41,523 nt of DNA, taken from contig JAGOXU010000002.1 in assembly GCA_018059515.1 (NCBI GenBank), forward strand, positions 1 to 41,523. Direction: 5' to 3'. Position 1 is the stretch's first letter, and each line of letters begins with the position of its first letter. Shown one piece after another: positions 15,344-23,049 of the stretch. Origin of the DNA: Ignavibacterium sp. GTDB taxonomy: Bacteria; Bacteroidota; Ignavibacteria; Ignavibacteriales; Ignavibacteriaceae. The notes beneath the pieces were generated by a model, which saw only the letters and a list, made by a program, of their open reading frames with translations, was not told the DNA's origin and searched no databases. The position numbers and the translations under genes were made by a program.

Positions 15344-16636
15344 TCAAATTAATTGATATATATTCATTGGATTTGGAATCCCCTTAATAACAACATCTTG
15401 ATGTTTGATGGTTTCAAAATTTATTTCAGCATTATTATAAACTGATTCTGATATGAGAATAGTAGAATTTAACTCTTTATTTATTTGTTCAAGCCTGGCG
15501 GCAACTATTACAGGCTGACCCGTAATTGAATACTGTTTTCGTTCACTTGTTCCAACGTTTCCTGTCACAACCTCACCGGCATTTATTCCAATTCGAATAA
15601 CTGTTTCGGGAATTATTCCGCTGTCACTTCTTCGTTTTAATTCTTTATGTATCTCCAACGCCGTATTAACAGCAAGTTGGCAATCATTATCATGCTCAAT
15701 CGGGGCTCCAAAAATAGCCATCAAACCATCGCCCATAATTTGATTTACGATCCCTCTATTCCTGTTTATTATTTCTATGATAAATGAAAAAACATTGTTT
15801 TGATAAGCAATAATTTCTTCAGGCGATTTATTTTGAGCAAAGATTGAAAAATTTTGTATATCCAAAAACATTATAGCGGCAAATCTAACCTTACTTTGAA
15901 CCTCATATTTATTTTCTACTAATTCATTTACAACCTCAATAGAAATTTGCTGACCAAAAAGTTTTTGAATCTCGTTTCTTTCTTCGCGTACTTTATAATG
16001 TTTTAGTAATCCTTTTTTTATTTGATTGGTAATTAATCCTGCAGTATGACCAGCAATAAAAAACAAAGCTGCCGTTCCGATGTAAGAAGGGAAGAAGGAA
16101 ACTGCACTAATAAACTCATCCGGAAAAGGTTTTGTTGTTAAGTACCATGCAATTGCAAGATATTGAAGTGCAGCAACCGAACCGGTAAAAACACAAAGTT
16201 TAAAATCAAGTTCTAATGCGGAAAGCATAATTATTAAAAAGTATAACAACACAAGTGGAGTAAACAACGGATAAACCGATGGAAGCTGAAAGGAATATAA
16301 AACAAGTATAACACTTGGGATGCTGATTTCTATAAACGCATTTATATATCGTATAATAATAAACGCTTTTACTCCAAAGCGATTCCATCTTTTAACAGCC
16401 CGACTTACAAAAAGCGCACGTACAAGTATCGCCCCAAGTATAAGTAATGTTAATTCAATTATAATTGGGAAATGAGAGATGTCTTTGAACTGTTTGTTAA
16501 ACACTATCGAAAGCAATAATACAAGTACGATTAAAAATCCAATTATACCTGCAAGCACTTTTGAGCGAAAACTTTCGTTTGAGATAATCTCTTCCGAAAA
16601 TATTTCCTCAAAAAGTTTTGTAGCGTTTTTAATCAT
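15344..16636 (-). CDS. Membrane-bound class III adenylate/guanylate cyclase
   Basis: A 430-residue protein. About six membrane segments occupy residues 28-205, followed by a linker helix and a cyclase domain (about 248-430). The metal-binding Asp259 (FLDIQNFS) and Asp303 (MGDGLMAIFG) and the transition-state Arg381 (AARLEQ) are present. The usual base-specificity Lys position is Gln299, the second specificity residue is Ser370, and the transition-state Asn position is Ile377 (VIVAAR). Cyclases with QIMGDG and YSITG...AAR look like a recognisable subgroup, so this is probably family character and not decay. Substrate (ATP or GTP) cannot be predicted. Single gene. Confidence 0.88.
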   Translation of the reverse strand: MIKNATKLFEEIFSEEIISNESFRSKVLAGIIGFLIVLVLLLSIVFNKQFKDISHFPIIIELTLLILGAILVRALFVSRAVKRWNRFGVKAFIIIRYINAFIEISIPSVILVLYSFQLPSVYPLFTPLVLLYFLIIMLSALELDFKLCVFTGSVAALQYLAIAWYLTTKPFPDEFISAVSFFPSYIGTAALFFIAGHTAGLITNQIKKGLLKHYKVREERNEIQKLFGQQISIEVVNELVENKYEVQSKVRFAAIMFLDIQNFSIFAQNKSPEEIIAYQNNVFSFIIEIINRNRGIVNQIMGDGLMAIFGAPIEHDNDCQLAVNTALEIHKELKRRSDSGIIPETVIRIGINAGEVVTGNVGTSERKQYSITGQPVIVAARLEQINKELNSTILISESVYNNAEINFETIKHQDVVIKGIPNPMNIYQLI

Positions 16637-17153
16637 AAATACTAAACATTGTAAACATATTTTAATTATATAAGCTAAAGGTAAGTCAATTTTTAAATTT
16701 GTTAAATCAGCGGATTAAACAAACAAACTATTTTTATTATTTAAAATATAAGTATTGTCAGTGAATATTTATTTAATCTATTGTGTTAATTCTTTTTGAT
16801 CAAATCCGCTATAGCAAAGCATTAAAGACAGTTTAAATAACTAAAAATGGTTTTTTGACAAGTTCCACTACTGTAATTTCAGGTTTACAGAATTAAAAAC
16901 AAAGAGAACCACCAACAGGGTTTACTTTGTAGAAAATGATAAAATCGCTACTTGAAAATTTTACTCTGCAATACAAAAAATCAATTCTTGATCGACAACA
17001 TAAGCCATAAGAGAGTTATTAGATAAAATTTTCAGCTTAAAAATATCATGAATTTCGTAATCAATATCGGATTTGAGAAACAATTATAACCTGCTTGCAG
17101 AAATGATTATTATTTATAAATTTTAAGATATAATTAAATAAAGAGAGGGCTTT
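16637..17153. other. Intergenic region with no recognised gene (517 bp)
   Basis: AT-rich DNA between the divergent cyclase gene and the small exported-protein gene. No convincing open frame, tRNA or strong hairpin was seen. It should contain promoters in both directions. AGAGAGGG (about 17143-17150) is a good ribosome-binding site for the gene starting at 17154. A diverged remnant cannot be excluded. Confidence 0.5.
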
Positions 17154-17507
17154 ATGCGATTTTATCTGTTTCTGCTTCCAATATTTTTATTAACTCAAAA
17201 CATTTTTTCACAATCAAAAATTGAAAGTGATATCGAGTCATCGCTGGTTAATGCAAAGAAAGGCGTTTATTATGCTTTATCAAATCTGAAGGGCAAAAAA
17301 GCAAAATTTGAAAAATCTTTGATTGCTGACGATAAACTTATTTCAAAAGTTAAAGTGACTAAAGAGCTTAATGGAATTAAAATTGAGTCCACAGGCTTTT
17401 ATCAAACTGATGAACTTACAATCGTGCTTTATAAATCCAGCGAAAATTTGATTAAAGACGGCTATATCAAAAAAGGAGATTTGGAAACCTACTCCGAAGA
17501 AGAATAG
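17154..17507 (+). CDS. Small exported hypothetical protein
   Basis: A 117-residue protein with a clear signal peptide (MRFYLFLLPIFLLTQNIFSQ, cleavage near residue 20). The mature part of about 97 residues is Lys-rich with alternating beta-like segments (KVTKELNGIKIESTGFYQTDELTIVLY), and ends in an acidic tail. I do not recognise a family. AGAGAGGG precedes the ATG. It lies 98 nt before the M20 peptidase gene on the same strand; whether it belongs to that operon is unclear. Confidence 0.65.
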   Translation: MRFYLFLLPIFLLTQNIFSQSKIESDIESSLVNAKKGVYYALSNLKGKKAKFEKSLIADDKLISKVKVTKELNGIKIESTGFYQTDELTIVLYKSSENLIKDGYIKKGDLETYSEEE

Positions 17508-17605
17508 TTAAAATTTTTAATAACTCTTCTTGACTTAAGTAAATATTTTTTGTAAATCTGTAACGGTTATTACACACAATTATCAATTTGTAATTAGAGT
17601 TACAG

Positions 17606-18700
17606 ATGAACAACCAAAGATTAATAAATCTTTTCTTAGAAGTTGCAAGAATAAACGCACTTTCCGGCAATGAAAAACCACTCGCCGATTATATTAAATC
17701 CTTTCTAACAAAAAACAATTATTCTGTTACAGAAGACAAATCCAAAGAATTTACAAAAAGCAATACAGGCAATTTAATCTGTAAGATTGGAAGCGGCGGA
17801 AATTTTATTTTACTTTCACACATGGATACCGCACGCCCCACAGAAAATGTTAAGCCAATTATTTTAGAAGATAAGATTACTTCATCGGGCGATACAGTTC
17901 TTGGTGTTGATAATAGAGCTGGTGTTGCAGTTTTGCTTTACACGTTAGAAAAGATTGCTAATGAAAATATTCCTGTAAAAGATTTTACTGTTGCATTTAC
18001 AACTTGTGAAGAAACAACTTTGTTTGGTTCTAAAAATCTTGGCGTAAATGGTGAGATTAAAAAAGGATTTATTTTTGATTCAGGTTATCGCCCAGGTAAT
18101 TTTATTTATTCAGCCTGCGGTGCAATAGGATTAACTATAAAAATTGTCGGCAAAGCTTCACATTCAGGAATCTCACCGGAAAAGGGAATCAACTCAATGC
18201 TGGCTGCGGCTAAAGCCATTAGCAGATTACCTCTCGGAAGAATTGATGAAGAAACTACTATGAATATTGGTTTGCTAAAAAGCGGTTCTGCTGTAAATGT
18301 AATTCCGGAATTAACCGAACTTGAAGGTGAAGTAAGATCTTTTAATTTAAAGAAAGCAGAAAATTATTTTGATCAGCTTGTAACAATATTTAAGGAGGAG
18401 TGTGAAAAAGTTAATGCTAAGTTTGAGATAGATTATTTCTGGGATTTTATGCCTTATACAATTCCAGAAAGTTCGTCAGTATATATAGAAACTATAAACG
18501 CAATTAAAAAAGTTGGATTAGACCCAGTGCCTGCAATTTCGCTCGGTGGCAGCGATGCAAACTCATTAAATGCACGCGGAATTGAATCAATTAACCTTGG
18601 TATCGGCGCACAAAATCCACACTCAAATGATGAATTTATTTTTATTGAAGACCTTAACAAAACAGCAGAGATAGCTTTAGAGTTAATCAAAAAGGATTAG
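17606..18700 (+). CDS. M20-family metallopeptidase (PepT-like)
   Basis: A 364-residue cytoplasmic enzyme. Zinc ligands and catalytic residues of clan MH are visible: His72-x-Asp74 (LLSHMDTA), Asp102 (GVDNRAG), the Glu135-Glu136 pair (TCEETT), Asp158 (IFDSGYRPG), and a C-terminal His in NPHSNDE. A dimerisation/lid domain sits between about residues 170 and 285. It is nearest in look to tripeptidase PepT and PepT-like aminopeptidases, which release N-terminal amino acids; acyl-amino-acid hydrolases share the fold. It starts a tight operon with the S51 enzyme (4 nt) and the YfcC carrier, so it may finish the degradation of imported dipeptides or remove N-acyl groups. Confidence 0.88.
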   Translation: MNNQRLINLFLEVARINALSGNEKPLADYIKSFLTKNNYSVTEDKSKEFTKSNTGNLICKIGSGGNFILLSHMDTARPTENVKPIILEDKITSSGDTVLGVDNRAGVAVLLYTLEKIANENIPVKDFTVAFTTCEETTLFGSKNLGVNGEIKKGFIFDSGYRPGNFIYSACGAIGLTIKIVGKASHSGISPEKGINSMLAAAKAISRLPLGRIDEETTMNIGLLKSGSAVNVIPELTELEGEVRSFNLKKAENYFDQLVTIFKEECEKVNAKFEIDYFWDFMPYTIPESSSVYIETINAIKKVGLDPVPAISLGGSDANSLNARGIESINLGIGAQNPHSNDEFIFIEDLNKTAEIALELIKKD

Positions 18701-18704
18701 TTAA

Positions 18705-19559
18705 ATGCAAAAAATATTTTTTTCAGTTTTTGTTTTGATGTTAATATTTTCTTTTGAAAGCATTTCGCAGACAAAAGGTAAACTTGTAATTGTTGGCGGC
18801 GTTCAAACACGTGATATTGTTAAAAAGTTTGTAGAACTTGCAGGCGGATCAAACGCTAAAATTATTATTATTCCCAATGCAGGGTCTAATCCTTTAAAGT
18901 GGAGTAAAGTACAAGTTGAAGAATTTGCAGAGTTTGGAGCTAAATCAGATTATCTATTATTCACAAAAGAAACTGCTGATGATGAAGTTAATCTAAAAAA
19001 AATGGATTGGGCAAATGCTGTTTTTTTTCTTGGCGGTGATCAAAGTGATTTAACTCGCGATATGCTTGGAACAAAACTACTCGCAAAAGTTTTTGACATT
19101 TATAACAATGGCGGCGTTGTTGGGGGTTCAAGTGCCGGTGCTGCTGTTATGAGTGAAGTTATGATTACCGGAAATGAATTAGTTAATTCAGATTCAAACG
19201 ATGCATTTATCACAATTGAAAAAAATAATATTGAGACAAAACAAGGTTTTGGATTTTTAACCAATTCAATTGTAGATCAGCATTTTTTAAAACGCAAGAG
19301 ACACAACAGAACAATTACTGCTTTGATTGAACATCCAAATCTTTTTGGAATTGCAATTGATGAATCAACAGGAATAATTGTCTATCCTGATGAAACTTTT
19401 GAAGTTATCGGCAACAACCAGGTTTTAATTTATGATCCAACAGAAGGGAAAAATATACGCGAAGATAAACATGGAAATCTTGGGATATCCGATATGAAAC
19501 TTAATGTATTAATCAACGGCGATAAGTTTGATATGAAAACTAAAAAAGTAATCGAATGA
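18705..19559 (+). CDS. Exported cyanophycinase-family serine peptidase (S51)
   Basis: A 284-residue protein with an N-terminal signal sequence (to about residue 22, SISQ), so periplasmic or secreted. The S51 fold is clear: KLVIVGG at the start of the core, FFLGGDQSDL, the nucleophile Ser143 in GGSSAGAAVMSE, and His193 in DQHFLKRKRHNR. Cyanophycinases cut the Asp-Arg polymer cyanophycin to beta-Asp-Arg dipeptides; S51 also includes Asp-specific dipeptidase PepE. It lies between an M20 peptidase and a YfcC carrier whose start overlaps its stop (ATGA). A second S51 enzyme with a T9SS tail is at 30728, so the pair probably share a substrate type. Confidence 0.88.
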   Translation: MQKIFFSVFVLMLIFSFESISQTKGKLVIVGGVQTRDIVKKFVELAGGSNAKIIIIPNAGSNPLKWSKVQVEEFAEFGAKSDYLLFTKETADDEVNLKKMDWANAVFFLGGDQSDLTRDMLGTKLLAKVFDIYNNGGVVGGSSAGAAVMSEVMITGNELVNSDSNDAFITIEKNNIETKQGFGFLTNSIVDQHFLKRKRHNRTITALIEHPNLFGIAIDESTGIIVYPDETFEVIGNNQVLIYDPTEGKNIREDKHGNLGISDMKLNVLINGDKFDMKTKKVIE

Positions 19560-20968
19560 CAGAAACAAAAAAGAAATTTAAGTTTCGTGTACCAAACACT
19601 TACTTATTAATTTTTTCTCTGCTTGTTCTGATTGCAGGAATGACCTGGATAATTCCCGGCGGTGAATATGAACGAGCAGTTGTAAACGGAAGAGAAGTTG
19701 TTGTTCAAAACTCATTTAAATATGTAAACAGCAATCCTCAAGGTTTTTTTGATTTATTTATCGCACCTTTAAAAGGATTTGTTGAAGCCGGATTAATAAT
19801 TGGATTTATATTAATAGTGGGCGGTGCGTTTAATGTGCTTGCAAAAACTGATGCGATAAATTCTCTTATCAACAAATTGGCAAGGGCACATCGTTCATCA
19901 TCGTTTTTGCAAAAAATGTTTATTCCGGTTTTGATGTTTATGTTTTCATTGGGCGGTGCAACATTTGGAATGAATGAAGAAATAATTCCGTTTGTATTGA
20001 TTATAGTTCCAATCTGTCTTGCACTTGGTTACGATTCAATAATTGGAGTTGCAATTCCGCTTATCGGCGCGCACGTTGGTTTTGCAAGTGCATATTTAAA
20101 TCCATTTAACGTAGGAATAGCGCAGGGAATCGCAGATGTTCCATTATTTTCCGGAATCGGTTATCGCATAATTTGCTGGTTGATTTCTACTTTTGTTGCA
20201 ATAGCATTTTTGCTTTATTATGTAAAAAGAGTTACGAGCAAACCCGAAATTAGTCCGATGTTCGATTCCGATAATGAGCGAAGAAAGAATGAACACTTTG
20301 AAGCAGTTTACAATAATGAAAATCTTTTTACAGTAAGACACAAGCTAGTGCTTTTAACCTTTGCTCTTTCTCTAATAATGATTGTAGTTGGTGTTATTTC
20401 ATTGGGCTGGTATATTGAAGAAATTTCTGCTGCATTTTTTATAATGGGAATTGCCGCCGGAATTATCGGTGGATTAAAAAGTGATGAACTAATAAAAGGT
20501 TTTATTGATGGTGCTAAAGATTTAGTGGGAACTGCTCTAATTGTTGCCTTAGCAAGAGCAACTTTAGTAATATCGAGAGACGGACATATTATTGATACAG
20601 TGCTGTACGGACTTGCACCGTTTATTCAATCATCATCACCAATTTTTGCATCTCAAAAAATGTTTGTAGTGCAGGCAGTAATAAATTTCTTTGTTCATTC
20701 CGGCAGCGGACAGGCAGCACTAACAATGCCGATTATGGCTCCGCTTGCTGATCTTACAGGAGTATCAAGGCAAACTGCCATATTAGCTTTTCAGTTTGGT
20801 GAGTACACAAATATTATTATTCCTACTTCTGCCGTTACTATGGGTGCGCTTTCAATGGCAAAAGTTCCTTGGGAAAAATGGGCAAGGTGGGTTATTCCAT
20901 TACAAATTATTTTAATGCTTTTAGGACTACTATTGTTAATTCCGCCAAACATTTTTGGGTGGCAGTGA
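19556..20968 (+). CDS. YfcC-family (C4-dicarboxylate/amino-acid) carrier
   Basis: A 470-residue inner-membrane protein with about 11-12 hydrophobic segments. TYLLIFSLLVLIAGMTWIIPGGEYER at the start, the GGATFGMNEEIIPFVLI segment, and the C-terminal FGEYTNIIIPTSAVTMGAL are typical of YfcC/DcuC-like carriers (PF03606). Relatives carry C4-dicarboxylates, and some are linked to arginine/ornithine or dipeptide use. It overlaps the cyanophycinase-family gene by 4 bp, so uptake or exchange of that enzyme's products (Asp/Arg-type compounds) is a reasonable inference. Confidence 0.88.
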   Translation: MTETKKKFKFRVPNTYLLIFSLLVLIAGMTWIIPGGEYERAVVNGREVVVQNSFKYVNSNPQGFFDLFIAPLKGFVEAGLIIGFILIVGGAFNVLAKTDAINSLINKLARAHRSSSFLQKMFIPVLMFMFSLGGATFGMNEEIIPFVLIIVPICLALGYDSIIGVAIPLIGAHVGFASAYLNPFNVGIAQGIADVPLFSGIGYRIICWLISTFVAIAFLLYYVKRVTSKPEISPMFDSDNERRKNEHFEAVYNNENLFTVRHKLVLLTFALSLIMIVVGVISLGWYIEEISAAFFIMGIAAGIIGGLKSDELIKGFIDGAKDLVGTALIVALARATLVISRDGHIIDTVLYGLAPFIQSSSPIFASQKMFVVQAVINFFVHSGSGQAALTMPIMAPLADLTGVSRQTAILAFQFGEYTNIIIPTSAVTMGALSMAKVPWEKWARWVIPLQIILMLLGLLLLIPPNIFGWQ

Positions 20969-21012
20969 TTTTTTAGTTAATTAATTGTTCAATTATTTAT
21001 AAGAGGTGCGTT

Positions 21013-22140
21013 ATGAAAAAACTACTACTTTTTTCGGCAATAGTATTTAGTTTATTACTAAGTACAAGCAAACCAATGTTTGCGCAAGTAGATCTATATC
21101 TTGACAATATAAATGTCTATGTTACAACTTATGGAAGAATAGCAATTTATTCATTACCCGATACAATCAGGCAGGTTTATAAAACCGCAATTCTTGTGGG
21201 TACCGGTCCAACGACAGTTTTTGATCTGGAAAATGATTACGAAGTTGAGGACCCAACACAGTTATTAGCCGCACCAACATTTGGCGATTATGAGATTTAT
21301 GGAAGTTACAATAATGATTATTCAGCTAATCCTCCAAATGTTTTAACTAAACAAAATGTTTATTGCTGGCAAAATCAAAACTCAATAATAGTTAAGTACA
21401 CACTTATAAATAGAGAGCCAAATGCTATTGATGCAATTGTTGGTCATGAACTGATTCCGGAAGTACAGGGTACCTATAACGGTAACGACACAGTTCAATA
21501 TTCGTCACTGAATAAGATTATTAGCGTTACTAAAAATGAAGCTGTGGGCTATAAACCACTCTCAGATAATTTCAAATCTCTTGGAGTTTTTGTTTATTAT
21601 TCAGAATATTGGCTTGGTGATACTACATTTTATAATTGGCTAACATATTCTTCTTTCGATTCATTATTTATTACGGACCCAAATGATCCGAACGTAGATA
21701 GTCCGGTTTTAATCCCAGCTTACAATTCCACAAATATTGCATCTGGTGATTCGGTAATTGTTTATCTGGCAATTGCTTATGGAGCAAACAAAACAGCAAT
21801 GTTAGCCAGTTTGGAACAAGCACAACAAAGGTATAACCAAATTGTTTCTGTAGAATCTGATTTAAATAACATTCCATTAAACTTTACTCTTGATCAAAAT
21901 TATCCAAATCCGTTTAACCCATCTACAAAAATATCTTTTGGATTGCCGGAAAGATCGAATGTTGTTTTAAAAGTTTTTAACACACTCGGTCAACAAGTTG
22001 CAGAGCTTGTTAATCAATCGCTTGGGGCAGGAACACATAATTATAATTTTGATGCATCTAAGCTTACTTCCGGAGTTTATGTTTATTCTTTGCAGACAGA
22101 TGCAGGTATGATTTCCAAAAAAATGACATTGATTAAATAA
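21013..22140 (+). CDS. Secreted protein with T9SS type A sorting domain
   Basis: A 375-residue protein. The signal peptide ends near residue 25 (MFAQ). A beta-rich region of about 260 residues of unknown fold follows, then a C-terminal T9SS sorting domain from about residue 295: DQNYPNPFNPSTKISFGLP, FNTLGQQVAELV, LTSGVYVYSLQ and final KKMTLIK. T9SS cargo crosses the outer membrane and is usually anchored at the surface. It lies 44 nt after the carrier gene, with AAGAGGTG before the ATG, and is closed by a hairpin terminator. The body of the protein is not recognised. Confidence 0.88.
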   Translation: MKKLLLFSAIVFSLLLSTSKPMFAQVDLYLDNINVYVTTYGRIAIYSLPDTIRQVYKTAILVGTGPTTVFDLENDYEVEDPTQLLAAPTFGDYEIYGSYNNDYSANPPNVLTKQNVYCWQNQNSIIVKYTLINREPNAIDAIVGHELIPEVQGTYNGNDTVQYSSLNKIISVTKNEAVGYKPLSDNFKSLGVFVYYSEYWLGDTTFYNWLTYSSFDSLFITDPNDPNVDSPVLIPAYNSTNIASGDSVIVYLAIAYGANKTAMLASLEQAQQRYNQIVSVESDLNNIPLNFTLDQNYPNPFNPSTKISFGLPERSNVVLKVFNTLGQQVAELVNQSLGAGTHNYNFDASKLTSGVYVYSLQTDAGMISKKMTLIK

Positions 22141-22149
22141 AAATAAAGA

Positions 22150-22177
22150 AAAGGCTTACAGTAAAATGTGAGCCTTT
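22150..22177 (+). terminator. Hairpin terminator directly before the RpiR start codon
   Basis: AAAGGCTTACA (22150-22160) pairs with TGTGAGCCTTT (22167-22177) with one G-T pair and a 6-nt loop, followed by a short T-rich stretch. It begins 9 nt after the T9SS-protein stop. The RpiR ATG is only 6 nt past the stem, so the hairpin could also affect regulator translation. Confidence 0.75.
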
Positions 22178-22183
22178 GTTATT

Positions 22184-23047
22184 ATGGATAGATACAAAGA
22201 AATAAAAGAAAAAATTACGAGTAAGTACAACTCGTTACCAAAAAATCAAAAAAAAATTGCTGATTACTTTATCAATAACTTTGATAAAATTCCTTTTGTA
22301 AACGTTCAGGATTTATCTGTTGCTACAGGTGCAAGTGTTGCATCAATCGTAAGGTTTTCTCAACGTGCAGGATTTAAAGGCTTTAGCGAGTTACGCGATG
22401 CGATAACAGGGTCTCTTCAAAAAGAATTAAAGAGTAAACAAATTTTTCCTCTTTTTGAAAAGCGCAGAATTGAAGAAGATTTACTAACTGAAGTTGCAAA
22501 TCTGGATATAAAGAATATTAATGAAACTCTTAATCTTGTTGAACGAAAGACTTTTAATTATGTGATTGATCGTATCTCTAAATCAGAGCGTGTTTTTACT
22601 GCGGGATTAGGAATCTCATTTTTGCTGGCTGAAATTTTGGCGTATCAATTAACTCAGGTTGGAATCAGTTCGTCGGTTTTGCTGCATTCTCATACACTGT
22701 TTAATGAGCATATACTTTTTTTAAATCCAAAAGATTTGCTTATCGTGTTCTCATTTCCACCATACTCAAAGGAAACAATTGAAGCTGCTGAATTTGCTAG
22801 CGCAAGAAAAATTGATGTTATATCCATTACAAATAAACATGCATCACCGGCAACGTTTTTTACTAAAGCAAACCTAATTGTAAAAAGTGAAAATATGCTA
22901 TACACAAATTCCTTTGCAGCCATTTCTGTTTTGATAAATGCAATTGCAACTGCCTGTGCAATCAAAGATAAACAGAGAGCAAAAAAAATCCTTAAGGAAT
23001 CAGGAGAAATTATGATTAACCAGAATCAAGTTATAAACGAGAGTTGA
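22184..23047 (+). CDS. MurR/RpiR-family transcriptional regulator with SIS domain
   Basis: A 287-residue regulator. The N-terminal HTH_6 domain has the family pattern (NQKKIADYFINNF, then ASVASIVRFSQRAGFKGFSELRD at about 48-70). A SIS domain (about 125-265) normally binds phosphosugars. It is the first gene before the TonB receptor (2-nt gap) and the long gene run after it, so it probably controls that operon and itself. A sugar-phosphate-type sensor in a peptide-degradation locus is odd, but MurR-type members respond to MurNAc-6-phosphate, which would fit muropeptide salvage. There is no Shine-Dalgarno; a hairpin ends 6 nt before the ATG. Confidence 0.9.
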   Translation: MDRYKEIKEKITSKYNSLPKNQKKIADYFINNFDKIPFVNVQDLSVATGASVASIVRFSQRAGFKGFSELRDAITGSLQKELKSKQIFPLFEKRRIEEDLLTEVANLDIKNINETLNLVERKTFNYVIDRISKSERVFTAGLGISFLLAEILAYQLTQVGISSSVLLHSHTLFNEHILFLNPKDLLIVFSFPPYSKETIEAAEFASARKIDVISITNKHASPATFFTKANLIVKSENMLYTNSFAAISVLINAIATACAIKDKQRAKKILKESGEIMINQNQVINES

Positions 23048-23049
23048 TT

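Noticed and set aside
23044-23049. TTG start for the TonB receptor
   Set aside because: The ATG two codons later begins a standard signal peptide (MKKLFLLFLF) and leaves a 2-nt gap after the regulator stop.
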